The notes beneath the pieces were generated by a model. It worked only from the letters and a program-made list of their open reading frames with translations, had not been told where the DNA came from and made no database searches. A DNA stretch of 64,000 bases from Candidatus Hydrogenedens sp. Its GTDB lineage: Bacteria > Hydrogenedentota > Hydrogenedentia > Hydrogenedentales > CAITNO01. The stretch spans positions 1 through 64,000 of the forward strand of contig JAAYJV010000135.1 in assembly GCA_012522755.1 (NCBI GenBank), written 5' to 3'. Position numbers and translations under genes: made by a program. The stretch's first letter is position 1; each line of letters begins with the position of its first letter. Of the stretch, positions 26,819 to 35,181 are shown piece after piece.

Positions 26819-27268
26819 ATGTCACTGGAAGCCCTGGAAGAATTTTGCCTGGATTTTCTGCGCCAGGCTGTCAATCCCCTCGTTCCCGTGAGCCATCTCT
26901 ATGCCCATTGTCTGGAATCGAGTAATTATCAATACAGTTTTACGGCTGATGACCTCCTCGACTTCCTGAAAAACCACAGTGAGCTTCAGGTCTTTGATTC
27001 CGGAACAGACACCATAGGTGAAGTGGAAGAAGATCACTTTCTGGAGGCGGGTATTCTCATGGGTACCCGTGTTGTTTTAAAGAGCCGCCTCCCTGATATA
27101 AAAGAACTGAAAGCTTCCTTCAAATTGCAACTCCTGGAAATGAAAAAGCAACTGGAGCAACTGCTTGCCCGTGCCGAGGCGCGGAACAAGCCTGAAGAAG
27201 TGGAGGCCATCAAAAAGAATCTGGCTAAAAATCAGTCTTTACTGGAGCGATTTGAAAACCTGGAATAG
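26819..27268 (+). CDS. Hypothetical protein with C-terminal coiled coil
   Basis: A 149-residue soluble protein, not recognised. The N-terminal 90 residues (EEFCLDFLRQAVNPLVPVSHLYAHCL, FTADDLLDFLKNHSELQVFD) look like a small alpha/beta or winged-helix fold. Residues 95-145 are a charged coiled-coil (LQLLEMKKQLEQLLARAEARNKPEEVEAIKKN). It starts 32 bases after the mannosidase with GGAGAAGCC upstream. No enzyme motif is visible. The winged-helix guess suggests regulation or a structural role, but nothing proves it. Confidence 0.55.
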   Translation: MSLEALEEFCLDFLRQAVNPLVPVSHLYAHCLESSNYQYSFTADDLLDFLKNHSELQVFDSGTDTIGEVEEDHFLEAGILMGTRVVLKSRLPDIKELKASFKLQLLEMKKQLEQLLARAEARNKPEEVEAIKKNLAKNQSLLERFENLE

Positions 27269-27316
27269 CGTTATGAACCTTCGGGCTTTCTTCGAATTTT
27301 TTTAAAGATTTTCAAC

Positions 27317-27346
27317 TTGCTTTTTCCTTCTCCTTTTTGGTAAGAT
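27317..27346 (+). promoter_or_regulatory. Possible promoter of tRNA-Pro
   Basis: TTGCTT (27317-27322), an 18-base spacer, then TAAGAT (27341-27346). The tRNA begins 25 bases after the -10 box. Each hexamer differs from consensus at one or two positions. Confidence 0.45.
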
Positions 27347-27370
27347 TATCTCATGCGTTACGACGCACGT

Positions 27371-27448
27371 CGGGGCGTGGCCTAGCCCGGATAAGGCGCT
27401 TGACTGGGGGTCAAGAGATCGTTGGTTCAAATCCAATCGCCCCGACCA
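27371..27448 (+). tRNA. tRNA-Pro (anticodon GGG)
   Basis: A complete 78-base cloverleaf can be folded by hand: acceptor CGGGGCG paired with CGCCCCG, D-arm GCC/GGC, anticodon stem CTTGA/TCAAG with loop CTGGGGG, and T-arm GTTGG/CCAAT around TTCAAAT. Anticodon GGG at positions 34-36 reads CCC and CCU proline codons. The 3' CCA is encoded. A run of seven T follows at once. Confidence 0.95.
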
Positions 27449-27738
27449 TTTTTTTCTGCAGACTTGTGCTTTTAACACGGACACATTCTCTTCTGGCTCG
27501 TAAGTGCATATGACCCTGCTGGGGGTCAATTCTTCCAGTTTACTTCCCACTTATTTTCTTGCGATACCCTTATCTTTCCCCGATTTGATTTTTCTTTTTA
27601 ATTCATGTAACATACCGCAACTTTCCTGTGCGTGTTTTGGAAATATAAATCTATTGTCAATCTGGCAGGAGTTGTGTTTGTGCCGCTTTGCGGGCATGAT
27701 TCCCGCCTTCAGCTGAAACCTCAACATTAGGAGGATTT

Positions 27739-27768
27739 ATGAGTTGCACAAGGGTAGACATCTATTAA
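27739..27768 (+). other. Nine-codon ORF overlapping the speD start
   Basis: ATG at 27739 opens a nine-codon frame ending at TAA 27766-27768. It sits four bases after AGGAGG and overlaps the TTG start of the decarboxylase gene in another frame. It could be a leader peptide, or it could mark a one-base deletion that has split an original ATG from the gene. Confidence 0.3.
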
Positions 27769-28154
27769 TGGACTGTCGTAATGTGGCCCGCGAGCTTTGT
27801 CTTGATGACAAGCGGGTGCTGAACGTGATGGCACGGGCAGCCGAACGGGCGGGCGCAACTGTTGTCTCTCAGATACGCTACAAATTCGGCGCTGATTCCC
27901 CCCCGGGATTCACCTGTGTTGTAGTACTCGATGAGAGCCACTGCTCAGCACACACCTATGCTGATTTGGGATTGATTGCCATGGACGTGTTCACCTGTGG
28001 CAACACCCATCCGCGTGATGTGCTGCGCTATATTCAGGAGGAACTCGACCTCGGTGATGTGACAGTCACCGAAGTTGGCCGCTTCAGTACACCTGAAACT
28101 CATGAATACGTTGAGGACTTTTTGGATCGGGAAGAGGTCGCAGCCATGTCCTGA
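27744..28154 (+). CDS. speD: S-adenosylmethionine decarboxylase proenzyme
   Basis: A 136-residue class 1B AdoMet decarboxylase precursor that supplies decarboxylated SAM for spermidine. The start fits the family (GRHLLMDC near the N-terminus). Self-cleavage at Glu64-Ser65 in LDESHCSAH would generate the pyruvoyl group; His70 and Cys85 (DVFTCG) occupy the processing and proton-donor positions with the same spacing as in the Thermotoga enzyme. The start is TTG at 27744, nine bases after AGGAGG; no in-frame ATG fits before GRHLL. A terminator follows. No spermidine synthase lies in this window. Confidence 0.9.
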   Translation: MHKGRHLLMDCRNVARELCLDDKRVLNVMARAAERAGATVVSQIRYKFGADSPPGFTCVVVLDESHCSAHTYADLGLIAMDVFTCGNTHPRDVLRYIQEELDLGDVTVTEVGRFSTPETHEYVEDFLDREEVAAMS

Positions 28155-28229
28155 GTCCCGTCACCCCGTCTCAGGCAGTTGGAGCGCGCTGAAAAGCCCT
28201 TGAACTGCTTTCCCAACAGGTAAATTCCG

Positions 28230-28268
28230 ACCGGGCAGATGCTTCACAAGTGTCTGTCCGGTTTTTTA
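28230..28268 (+). terminator. Rho-independent terminator of speD
   Basis: A ten-base-pair stem ACCGGGCAGA (28230-28239) pairs with TCTGTCCGGT (28253-28262), with one G-U pair and a 13-base loop. A run of six T follows directly. It ends the speD transcript about 75 bases after the stop. Confidence 0.75.
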
Positions 28269-28285
28269 TTTTGCCCGGACACTGC

Positions 28286-28410
28286 TATCCAAATTAAGGC
28301 TATCATCAAATCCACACAGTTGAATTCATTGGTATTTTGGCTTGATCTTGTCTTCATTATCCAGATTCGCAGGATCAGGTTGACTGATCGTTCTATTTGC
28401 CTGTCCAAGG
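28286..28410 (+). repeat. Diverged dispersed repeat, copy 1
   Basis: About 125 bases matching 28627-28751 at a constant offset of 341 bases at the left end. Shared blocks include CCAAATTAAGGCTAT, TTGAATTCATTGGTATTTTGG, GTCTTCATT, CAGGATC and CTGATCGTT. The right end has CTGTCCA, not the full inverted terminus of copy 2. Confidence 0.7.
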
Positions 28411-28626
28411 CTTTCAGTTCCACGTGGCCTGATCATAACAGATCAAATCAGCCACATAATGTTGTTCCTGTATGTGGCCCATGGATTAACGACTCCTTTC
28501 TTCTTTTTTTTCTTCCACGAAGTTACACGAAGTCACACTAAAGGAAAGACAATGCAAATATAAAGGCATGACGCCTGTTCAAGTCATTTGTTGAATTACA
28601 GGTATAAAAGAAGGATTTTTCACTGG

Positions 28627-28767
28627 TGTCCAAATTAAGGCTATGATCAAATCCACATAGTTGAATTCATTGGTATTTTGGCCAGCTTTTGTCTTCATTT
28701 CTCCGGTTCCCAGGATCGGGCTAACTGATCGTTGCATTGGCCTGTCCAGGAAAAGCTGATTTGGACA
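28627..28767 (+). repeat. Repeat copy 2 with inverted termini (MITE-like)
   Basis: Second copy of the repeat. It begins TGTCCAAAT (28627-28635) and ends ATTTGGACA (28759-28767), a perfect nine-base inverted pair, giving a 141-base unit with no coding capacity. This looks like a MITE or the remnant ends of an insertion sequence, but no transposase is near. Confidence 0.6.
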
Positions 28768-28785
28768 AGGATGTTGCCCGGACAA

Positions 28786-31700
28786 TCATTGCGGAAAGCG
28801 TTCTTTGATGAGATCGCCCAGAAGGCTTTCAATGTCCATCCCCTTCTCTTTCAGAACAGCGATTTCCCGCATCAGCGCGTCATGAGATTTTTCGACCAGA
28901 AGTGCATTGAAAAGAGCACCGAATTCTTCAGCATAGACAGGGTCCAAACGCTCGGCCTCCCGAACTGCAGCCAGTGCGGCGGATTCATCTCCTTTCACCA
29001 GAGCGACCACAGCCATAAGGCCATAAGCGCCGGGTACCCCTGCCTCCACTCCGGCAAAATAAGACTCCAGCACAGCTTCCGCTTCTTCATGTTTCTTTTC
29101 GAGGATAAGCAGAAAAGCAAGCGATGTATGGGCCTCTGTCAGTTCCGGATCAAGCTGTCGGGCTTCTTTCAACAAGGCCTCAGCCCTGTCATAATCCTGC
29201 AGGCTCTGGGCGAGAATGCCCCGCCTGAAGACACGCAAGGCCGCCACTTTTCCCCCAGTCTTTTCTCCCCTTTCCACAGCATCGATCAGGCTGGGCAACA
29301 TGCGTCCGTAGTCCGGATCTTTGGCCCATGCTTTTTTCAACAAGGGAAGAGCATCGTCAACGGCATCCGCCTCCACCAGAAAGAGGCCCCATTCCAGGGA
29401 TGCGAGAATATTTTCCGGATCCAACTGCACGGCCTGTTTGAGATTTCGGCCTGCTTCCAAGGACTCGCCCAGAGCCATATGATCATAGGCCAGCCAGAGT
29501 GCCCGGACTGAGGAGGCACTGAGAAAAGCCTTCTCCGCATCAGCACAAGCCTCATAAAGGCTCCCGTAGATCTTCCGTGAGTCGGGGTTCAGAGAAAACA
29601 AATGATCCAGTGTCTGGAGGCACAAGAGCCCTTGTCCATGCTCAGCCTGTATCAATGCAAGATGAGCCAGTACTTCGTCTTCTCTTTTGCCCGAAAGCGC
29701 TCCATACTGCTGAAGGAGGGCATCACCTTTTTCCTGTTCTTCGCTCAGACTTAAAATAAACGCCAGAAGCAGATGGGCCGGTGCCAGTTGTTCATCCCGG
29801 TCCACCGCTTTTTGCAGCAACTCACGGGCCTCTTCATACTCCCCTCTTTCCAGGGACAGCGAGGCCCGTCTGAATGTGAGGAGAGCAGAATATTTTTCAT
29901 CCACTTCTTCTCCCGATTCCAGAGCTTTAATGAGGGATTCGGTCAGGGACTCATAGTTCGTGTTGTGCTTCCGTGCGATCTTCAGAGCTTCCAGAGCCAG
30001 GCCATTTTCTTTCACAGCGAGAAGTTCGCAGGCCGCTTCCAAGCGGGCAATGGCCAGGGTCGGATCTTTTTCTGCGGCTGATAAAAAACATTGCCTTGCA
30101 TAGCTTTGTTGACCGTTTTCCCGGGCACCATATCCCTTCCACAGCTCCTTGATGGCTGCTATGGGAGACTCTACTGCTTTGTCCTCACGGAGAGCCTTCA
30201 AGAGATTGGGATAAAATTCTCTTGAAAATGAATTCCTCAGTGACAAAGCTTCCAGTAGAAACACAGCCTCTTCTTTCCGGCCATAAAGGGCACATTCCAC
30301 AGCAAGATCACCCAGAGCGGCCACCTCTTCATGACTGAGAAATGTTTCATCACTGTCTTCATCATCAGTGAAGGATCGGTACAACGCTTGAAAGTCCAAA
30401 ATAGAGAGACGGCTTCTTTCTTCCGGAGCTGTGATCTTGTACACATAAACAGAGCGAATGGCGGGAAAATGCCAGCTTTCAAAGGACAGCCCCCCGGAAT
30501 GCAGATGTTCTTCAAAGCTCTCAGGCCGTGTTGTGTCAAAATAATCGCAGCTTATGACGGCCCACACGGCACGCTCACCATGGCCGGGAAAAGACAGACA
30601 AAGAGCCGCCTGAGCAGCAATGAGAGCTTCGTAGTCTGCTGAGATCACAGGCTGGGAAAATCGGAAACCAACGCTTTTTTCGGCATTGTATTTGAAAACA
30701 TCACGCCATAAGAATTCGTTGACAAGAATAAAATCCCGGGCAGAACTCTTCTCATGAACGAGCTTTGCAGCACTACGCCAGTCCGTGCGCTGGGGTCCCG
30801 GTTGTGTCCACAGCCATTGCAGCCCCATGCCAAGAAGGAGCAGAAAAGAATAAACAAAAATCATGAATCTGAATTTTGAACGCATCGCGCCACAGGCAAG
30901 ACAAAGAAACAAGGGAATCAGGCAATGAGCCGTATAGCGGGGAAACATGCAGGGACGTACAGCCCAGGAGGCAACAAAAAGTACCACCGGTGGAAGAAGC
31001 AGCCAGAGCAAAAGAAGTTCCCGGCCTCCTTTGAACTTGCTGTCTTCAGGATTCTTCCTCCAATCCTTCAGAAAGACAAAAAGGAGAAGAATGATGAGGA
31101 GAGCATACAGGCAATTGACCACAAAAAAGAATCTTTCATAAGAGGCCGCCCAATCACCCCCTTTCAATTGCCAGTGAAAGGCGGAAATGTCCTGAAAAAA
31201 AAGACTTGCCACCAATGAGTACAAAGAAGGGCTCGCTATCCACTCGGTAGTGGTGCTCTGGGGCCAGAACTGCAGTCTGGACAGATACAAGAGCTGAGGA
31301 AGAAAAATAAAGGCTTGCAAGGCTGTCCAGGAAAGAAAGAAACGAGGAGTGCGCCGGGCCGTATAGAGCATATACATGGCCGGGCTCAACATGACGAGAG
31401 CCGAAAAAGGATGGGTCCAGCAAAGGGCGAGGGCAGCCACGCCATGGAGAACAAATGCGCCTTTGCTTTTCTCCTCACAGAGCCTGATAAAAGTCCACAG
31501 GGTCAAAAGAGCCAGAAAGATGAACAGCCCATACATGCGGATGCTCTGCGAATGATGGATATGCACCGGTGAAAGGGCAAGAAGCCAGACAGCCAGCAGA
31601 CTGATTCGTCGGTCAAAGAGCTTTTTACCCAGAGCATATAAAGCCAGAAGGGTCAGAAGGCCAATGCCTATGCTCAAGTATCTCAAGGAGAGTATGGAAG

Positions 31701-31950
31701 GGCTGATCCATTTTGCCCAGTAATATTCCAGCAAAGGATAAAGAGGCAGAATCAGCGGGTCCAGAGTGCGTATGTGATTGAAGCAGCTGCTGAAACTCTC
31801 TTCAGAAAGATAGACGTGGGTCGCATATTCATCCCACCACAGTGACTCTTCTTCCAGTTTCCAGCAACGGAGAAAGACCGCTGTGAACAGAGCTCCCAAG
31901 AGCAGGAGTATTACACTGTATCGGCTGTATTTTTGCAGGGAAGTTGTCAT
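28786..31950 (-). CDS. GT39/ArnT-like membrane glycosyltransferase with TPR tail
   Basis: A 1054-residue protein. Residues 10-390 form a polytopic GT-C fold of the Dolichyl-P-mannose/ArnT (PMT_2) type. The catalytic loop after the first helix is ESLWWDEYATH with Asp40-Glu41, and an HIHHSQSIRMYG stretch forms the usual second loop. A periplasmic domain follows to about 530. The rest (about 560-1030) is helical with TPR repeats (ALLKEARQLDPELTEAHTSLAFLLILEKKHEEAEAVL). GT-C enzymes use lipid-linked sugars as donors and act on the outer face of the inner membrane; the fused repeats may recruit acceptor proteins. Donor and acceptor are unknown. Confidence 0.82.
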   Translation of the reverse strand: MTTSLQKYSRYSVILLLLGALFTAVFLRCWKLEEESLWWDEYATHVYLSEESFSSCFNHIRTLDPLILPLYPLLEYYWAKWISPSILSLRYLSIGIGLLTLLALYALGKKLFDRRISLLAVWLLALSPVHIHHSQSIRMYGLFIFLALLTLWTFIRLCEEKSKGAFVLHGVAALALCWTHPFSALVMLSPAMYMLYTARRTPRFFLSWTALQAFIFLPQLLYLSRLQFWPQSTTTEWIASPSLYSLVASLFFQDISAFHWQLKGGDWAASYERFFFVVNCLYALLIILLLFVFLKDWRKNPEDSKFKGGRELLLLWLLLPPVVLFVASWAVRPCMFPRYTAHCLIPLFLCLACGAMRSKFRFMIFVYSFLLLLGMGLQWLWTQPGPQRTDWRSAAKLVHEKSSARDFILVNEFLWRDVFKYNAEKSVGFRFSQPVISADYEALIAAQAALCLSFPGHGERAVWAVISCDYFDTTRPESFEEHLHSGGLSFESWHFPAIRSVYVYKITAPEERSRLSILDFQALYRSFTDDEDSDETFLSHEEVAALGDLAVECALYGRKEEAVFLLEALSLRNSFSREFYPNLLKALREDKAVESPIAAIKELWKGYGARENGQQSYARQCFLSAAEKDPTLAIARLEAACELLAVKENGLALEALKIARKHNTNYESLTESLIKALESGEEVDEKYSALLTFRRASLSLERGEYEEARELLQKAVDRDEQLAPAHLLLAFILSLSEEQEKGDALLQQYGALSGKREDEVLAHLALIQAEHGQGLLCLQTLDHLFSLNPDSRKIYGSLYEACADAEKAFLSASSVRALWLAYDHMALGESLEAGRNLKQAVQLDPENILASLEWGLFLVEADAVDDALPLLKKAWAKDPDYGRMLPSLIDAVERGEKTGGKVAALRVFRRGILAQSLQDYDRAEALLKEARQLDPELTEAHTSLAFLLILEKKHEEAEAVLESYFAGVEAGVPGAYGLMAVVALVKGDESAALAAVREAERLDPVYAEEFGALFNALLVEKSHDALMREIAVLKEKGMDIESLLGDLIKERFPQ

Positions 31951-32234
31951 GACAGCATTGTATAGAAAAGTTTCCTGTGGATGCGAATCACGACTTTTTC
32001 ATAGTGATGGACTGAAGAAATCTTTTTTGTCCGTTGAATACTGCACTTCCAGTTTGAATTCCTGTAAATCCAGCTTTTTGCCAGTTCTTTGCATTTGCCC
32101 ATATGTTGGTAGTAGTCTTTTACAGGAAAGATCCGCATCCGGAGAGGGTGAGCACAGCCGTTCCTCTCTGAAGATCCCGGAGCGGATATCACTCTGGTTC
32201 CAGTTGCTTTCTCAATCAAAAGAAAGGTGATGCC

Positions 32235-33050
32235 ATGCTGACCGGTATCAATCAATGGGCCTTCCCGGCGGATATGCCCGCTCTTGAAGCGATGAAAACA
32301 GCGGCCCGTCTCGGCTTTCAATCTTTTGAACTTTGCGTGGGTGAAGACGGCCCTTTGTCTCTGGATACAACGGAGAAAGAGGCTCTTTCTCTTCGTAATG
32401 CAGCGGAAGAACTGGGCCTGACACTTCCCAGTCTGGGAACGGGCATCGGCTGGAAATATCCTTTTACCACTCCCGATGAAACGGTATCGGCCAAAGGGGT
32501 GGAACAAACGGGCCGTGCTCTTCAGCTGGCTCAGTGGCTGGGTGCCGGGACCGTCCTGGTCGTTCCGGGCAGTGTCACCCCTGAAGTGAGCTATGACGAT
32601 GCCTATGAGAATGCTTTGGACAATCTTCTGGCTCTTGTCCCTCTGGCGGAATCCACAGGCGTTTCGCTGGCCATCGAAAACGTATGGAACAAATTCCTGA
32701 TCAGCCCTCTCGAATTGAGAGATTTTATTGACGAGTGTGACAGTGAGCAGGTGGGTGCCTATGTGGATACGGGCAACATCATTTTATACGGCTATCCCGA
32801 ACAGCATCTGCGTATTCTGGGACATCGTGTCCATGCGGTTCACGCCAAAGATTTCCGGGCTTCCGCAGGCAATTTCGATGGCTTTGTCATGCTCATGGAA
32901 GGGGATGTCAACTGGCCCTCAGTCACCGCCACGCTGAAAGAAATCGGCTTTGATGGTGCGTTGACTGCTGAGTATGGCCCCTATACCCACAGTGTGGAGA
33001 CCATGCTGCGTCATGTCCATATTGCTTTGGAGGCCATAATCGCGCTGTAA
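32235..33050 (+). CDS. Sugar phosphate isomerase/epimerase family protein (TIM barrel)
   Basis: A 271-residue AP_endonuc_2/xylose-isomerase-like TIM barrel (IolE/IolI-type superfamily). Metal-ligand regions are LAIENVWNKFL (Glu), VGAYVDTGN (Asp), HAVHAKDF (His) and LTAEYGPY (Glu). It starts with ATG after AAGGTG. The next two genes are Gfo/Idh/MocA dehydrogenases on the same strand, so a carbohydrate or inositol catabolic operon is likely. The actual substrate is not readable. No nuclease function is expected despite the family name. Confidence 0.85.
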   Translation: MLTGINQWAFPADMPALEAMKTAARLGFQSFELCVGEDGPLSLDTTEKEALSLRNAAEELGLTLPSLGTGIGWKYPFTTPDETVSAKGVEQTGRALQLAQWLGAGTVLVVPGSVTPEVSYDDAYENALDNLLALVPLAESTGVSLAIENVWNKFLISPLELRDFIDECDSEQVGAYVDTGNIILYGYPEQHLRILGHRVHAVHAKDFRASAGNFDGFVMLMEGDVNWPSVTATLKEIGFDGALTAEYGPYTHSVETMLRHVHIALEAIIAL

Positions 33051-33057
33051 CAGTGTT

Positions 33058-33078
33058 TGTTGATCACGTGATGGAACA
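33058..33078 (+). promoter_or_regulatory. Palindrome, possible operator
   Basis: The perfect ten-base palindrome ATCACGTGAT lies at 33063-33072, with outer arms TGTT and AACA, between the isomerase stop and the first dehydrogenase. This resembles a LacI-type or other dimeric regulator site, but no regulator gene is adjacent. Confidence 0.3.
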
Positions 33079-33116
33079 ATCATTCCGTGGAACCCCTAAC
33101 TGAAGGAGTACATTTT

Positions 33117-34091
33117 ATGAACGTGGCAATTCTGGGCTGTGGCGGCATGGGACGGCTCCATGCGCAAATGGCCACAAACTGCGGACTTCGCATTTCTTAT
33201 TGCGCCGATGCAATTCGAAAAGCGGCCAAAGGGCTGGCAGACGATTTCAATGCCAAGGCTGTGACCGATCCTCTTAAAGCGATCCAGGCTGAGGATACGG
33301 ATATAGTGGTCATTACCACCCCCACGCCCACCCATGAACCGCTGGTCACCGCTGCAGCCGAAGCGGGCAAACATGTATTTTGTGAGAAGCCTTTCTGTCG
33401 CACTTCTGAAGACTGCAAAAAAGCCATCGCTTCCGCTGAGAAAGCAGGGGTCACCCTTTTCGTGGGTCATGTGGTCCGTTATTTTCAGGAATTCGAACTG
33501 ATGCGCGAAGGCATCCAAAAAGGCAGTATCGGAAAAGTCGGATGGCTGAAATTATTCCGAGGCGGTATCTTTCCCGGCGTCAAAGGCAGCTGGTTCAGAG
33601 ATTATGAACAAAGCGGCGGCGTCACCTTCGACTGCATGATTCATGACTTGGACTGGATACGCTACGTTTTTGGTGAGCCCGAACGTATTTTCTGCCAGGC
33701 AATCATGCGCAGCGAGCCCACCTCACTGGATTATTCTCAGGTGACCATGCGCATGAAAAGCGGTATCATTGCCACGGTTATCAATACCTGGGCGGCCCCC
33801 TCAGGCTTCAAGGTGAAAGCGGAGATCTGCGGCAGCAAAGGCATGATCCAGTTTGACAGTACGGAAAGCCCCCTGGGTGCTGAGCCTCGCCAGACCGGCT
33901 CAGGGCCGACCATGTTCGTGCCCATGAGTCCCGTGGCCATCAGCCCCTATCAGTTGGAATGGCAGGATTTTATTGCGACCATCGGCGGCAATCATACACC
34001 GCGTGTCACGCCACAGGATGGACTTCGTGCTGTGGAAATGGCTGAAGCGGCATTGAAATCCAGTTCCACGAAACAAGCGGTTAAATTGTAG
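33117..34091 (+). CDS. Gfo/Idh/MocA family oxidoreductase
   Basis: A 324-residue NAD(P)-dependent dehydrogenase. The Rossmann fold starts with VAILGCGGMGRLHA (residues 3-16), VVITTPTPTHEP precedes the cofactor site, and the EKP motif (VFCEKPFC) supplies the lysine used in catalysis. The C-terminal domain has GGVTFDCMIHDLDWIRYVFG with the His-Asp pair. The start was moved from a GTG at 33087 to the ATG at 33117, which has AAGGAG in the right place and begins exactly at the fold. It precedes a second family member by 13 bases. Substrate likely a sugar or cyclitol. Confidence 0.9.
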   Translation: MNVAILGCGGMGRLHAQMATNCGLRISYCADAIRKAAKGLADDFNAKAVTDPLKAIQAEDTDIVVITTPTPTHEPLVTAAAEAGKHVFCEKPFCRTSEDCKKAIASAEKAGVTLFVGHVVRYFQEFELMREGIQKGSIGKVGWLKLFRGGIFPGVKGSWFRDYEQSGGVTFDCMIHDLDWIRYVFGEPERIFCQAIMRSEPTSLDYSQVTMRMKSGIIATVINTWAAPSGFKVKAEICGSKGMIQFDSTESPLGAEPRQTGSGPTMFVPMSPVAISPYQLEWQDFIATIGGNHTPRVTPQDGLRAVEMAEAALKSSSTKQAVKL

Positions 34092-34104
34092 GAAAGGCTC
34101 TATC

Positions 34105-35088
34105 ATGGTAAAAATCGGTATTATGAGTTTTGCACATATCCATGCGAACAGCTATGCGGCCTGTCTGAATGCACTTCCCGGCGTGAGCCTCGCAGCCATC
34201 TGGGATGACAATATGGCTCGTGGTCGTAAAGCGGCTAAAGAATACAAGACTAAATTTGTCAAGGATCTGACTGATTTTCTGGCTTCTGATATTGATGGAG
34301 TCATCATCACCTCTGAAAACAGCAAACACCGTGAAATGGTGGAAGCGGCCGCAAAAGCCCGGAAATGGATTCTTTGCGAAAAGCCTCTGGCTCCCACAAT
34401 GAAAGACGCCAAGTCCATTGTTGACACCTGCAGGAAAGCGGGCGTGGGTCTGGGAACAGCCTTCCCCTGCCGTTTCTCCACCCCTCTGGTGGAAGCCAAA
34501 GCCATGTTGAACTCCGGTCAGTATGGCGAAGTATATGCCGTCTCCTGCACCAATCACGGACAGTACCCGGGCGGCTGGTTTGCTGATACAGCACTGAGCG
34601 GCGGCGGAGCAACCATGGATCACACCGTACACGTTGTGGACCTGCTGCGCTGGATGCTGGGCAAGGAATTCACTTCCGTCTATTGTGAACTCGGCAATCA
34701 GCTTCATGGCAAGTCCTTGAAAACTGACGACCTCGGCAGCCTCCATCTTGAAATGGACGGGGGCATACAGGTTTCCCATCTTGCCAGTTGGAGCCGCCCG
34801 AAGAGTTTCCCCACCTGGGGCGATGTGACCATGGAATTCGTCTGTGAAGGCGGGCTCATCACCGTGGATGCCTTCAATCAGAAGCTCACAGTCTTCGATG
34901 ATGGCAATGAGGAAGTCCGCTGGGAAAACTGGGGAGACAATGCGGATCTGGCACTCATCAAGGATTTTGTTGATGCGGTCCAATCCAAATGCGATCCGGC
35001 CAGCACGGGAATGGATGGTTTCTGTGCAACGGCTGTCACGGAAGCAGCCTACAAATCAGCAAAAACAGGAAAGACCGTTAAAATCTGA
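34105..35088 (+). CDS. Gfo/Idh/MocA family oxidoreductase
   Basis: A 327-residue dehydrogenase related to the upstream gene. N-terminal IGIMSFAHIHANSYA replaces the usual glycine-rich GxGxxG with a divergent MSFAHIHA, so dinucleotide binding may differ. The EKP motif (LCEKPLAP) and the C-terminal HTVHVVDLLRWMLGKEF with its His-Asp element are present. Tandem Gfo/Idh/MocA genes plus a TIM barrel often convert sugars by oxidation and re-reduction. A strong terminator follows 30 bases downstream and closes the operon. Confidence 0.87.
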   Translation: MVKIGIMSFAHIHANSYAACLNALPGVSLAAIWDDNMARGRKAAKEYKTKFVKDLTDFLASDIDGVIITSENSKHREMVEAAAKARKWILCEKPLAPTMKDAKSIVDTCRKAGVGLGTAFPCRFSTPLVEAKAMLNSGQYGEVYAVSCTNHGQYPGGWFADTALSGGGATMDHTVHVVDLLRWMLGKEFTSVYCELGNQLHGKSLKTDDLGSLHLEMDGGIQVSHLASWSRPKSFPTWGDVTMEFVCEGGLITVDAFNQKLTVFDDGNEEVRWENWGDNADLALIKDFVDAVQSKCDPASTGMDGFCATAVTEAAYKSAKTGKTVKI

Positions 35089-35118
35089 ATTTGACTGATC
35101 TTCCTTCTTCTTAAAACG

Positions 35119-35164
35119 AAGGGGACTGATGAAAGCGCCAGGCTGACATCAGTCCCCTTTTTTT
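35119..35164 (+). terminator. Strong, probably bidirectional terminator
   Basis: The stem AGGGGACTGATG (35120-35131) pairs with CATCAGTCCCCT (35147-35158) around a 15-base loop and is followed by six T. The minus strand reads AGGGGACTGATG ... CATCAGTCCCCT and then a TT-rich stretch. It lies between the convergent dehydrogenase and barrel genes. Confidence 0.9.
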
Positions 35165-35181
35165 ATGGGTACTATCCTGCT

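Larger units (their letters stand above)
28155..28785 (+). other. Intergenic region with terminator, repeats and no gene
   Basis: This 630-base stretch holds the speD terminator, two diverged copies of a repeat of about 125 bases, and an 11-base direct repeat TTGCCCGGACA at 28271-28281 and 28774-28784. The latter flanks the repeat pair and abuts the stop of the glycosyltransferase gene. The middle part (28440-28620) contains a pyrimidine tract and the short tandem-like ACGAAGTTACACGAAGTCAC. No frame with coding character or start signals is convincing. Confidence 0.6.

Noticed and set aside
27511..27528. TGACCC/GGGTCA hairpin between tRNA-Pro and speD
   Set aside because: A six-base stem with no T-run and no match to a known leader; too weak for a riboswitch or terminator.
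27449..27743. Riboswitch controlling speD
   Set aside because: No recognisable SAM or polyamine riboswitch core was seen; only short hairpins, for example around GCGGG and CCCGC near 27695.
28415..28431. parS-like GTTCCACGTGG site
   Set aside because: It keeps the core but lacks the matching right arm (only about 11 of 16 positions) and lies 31 kb from parAB.
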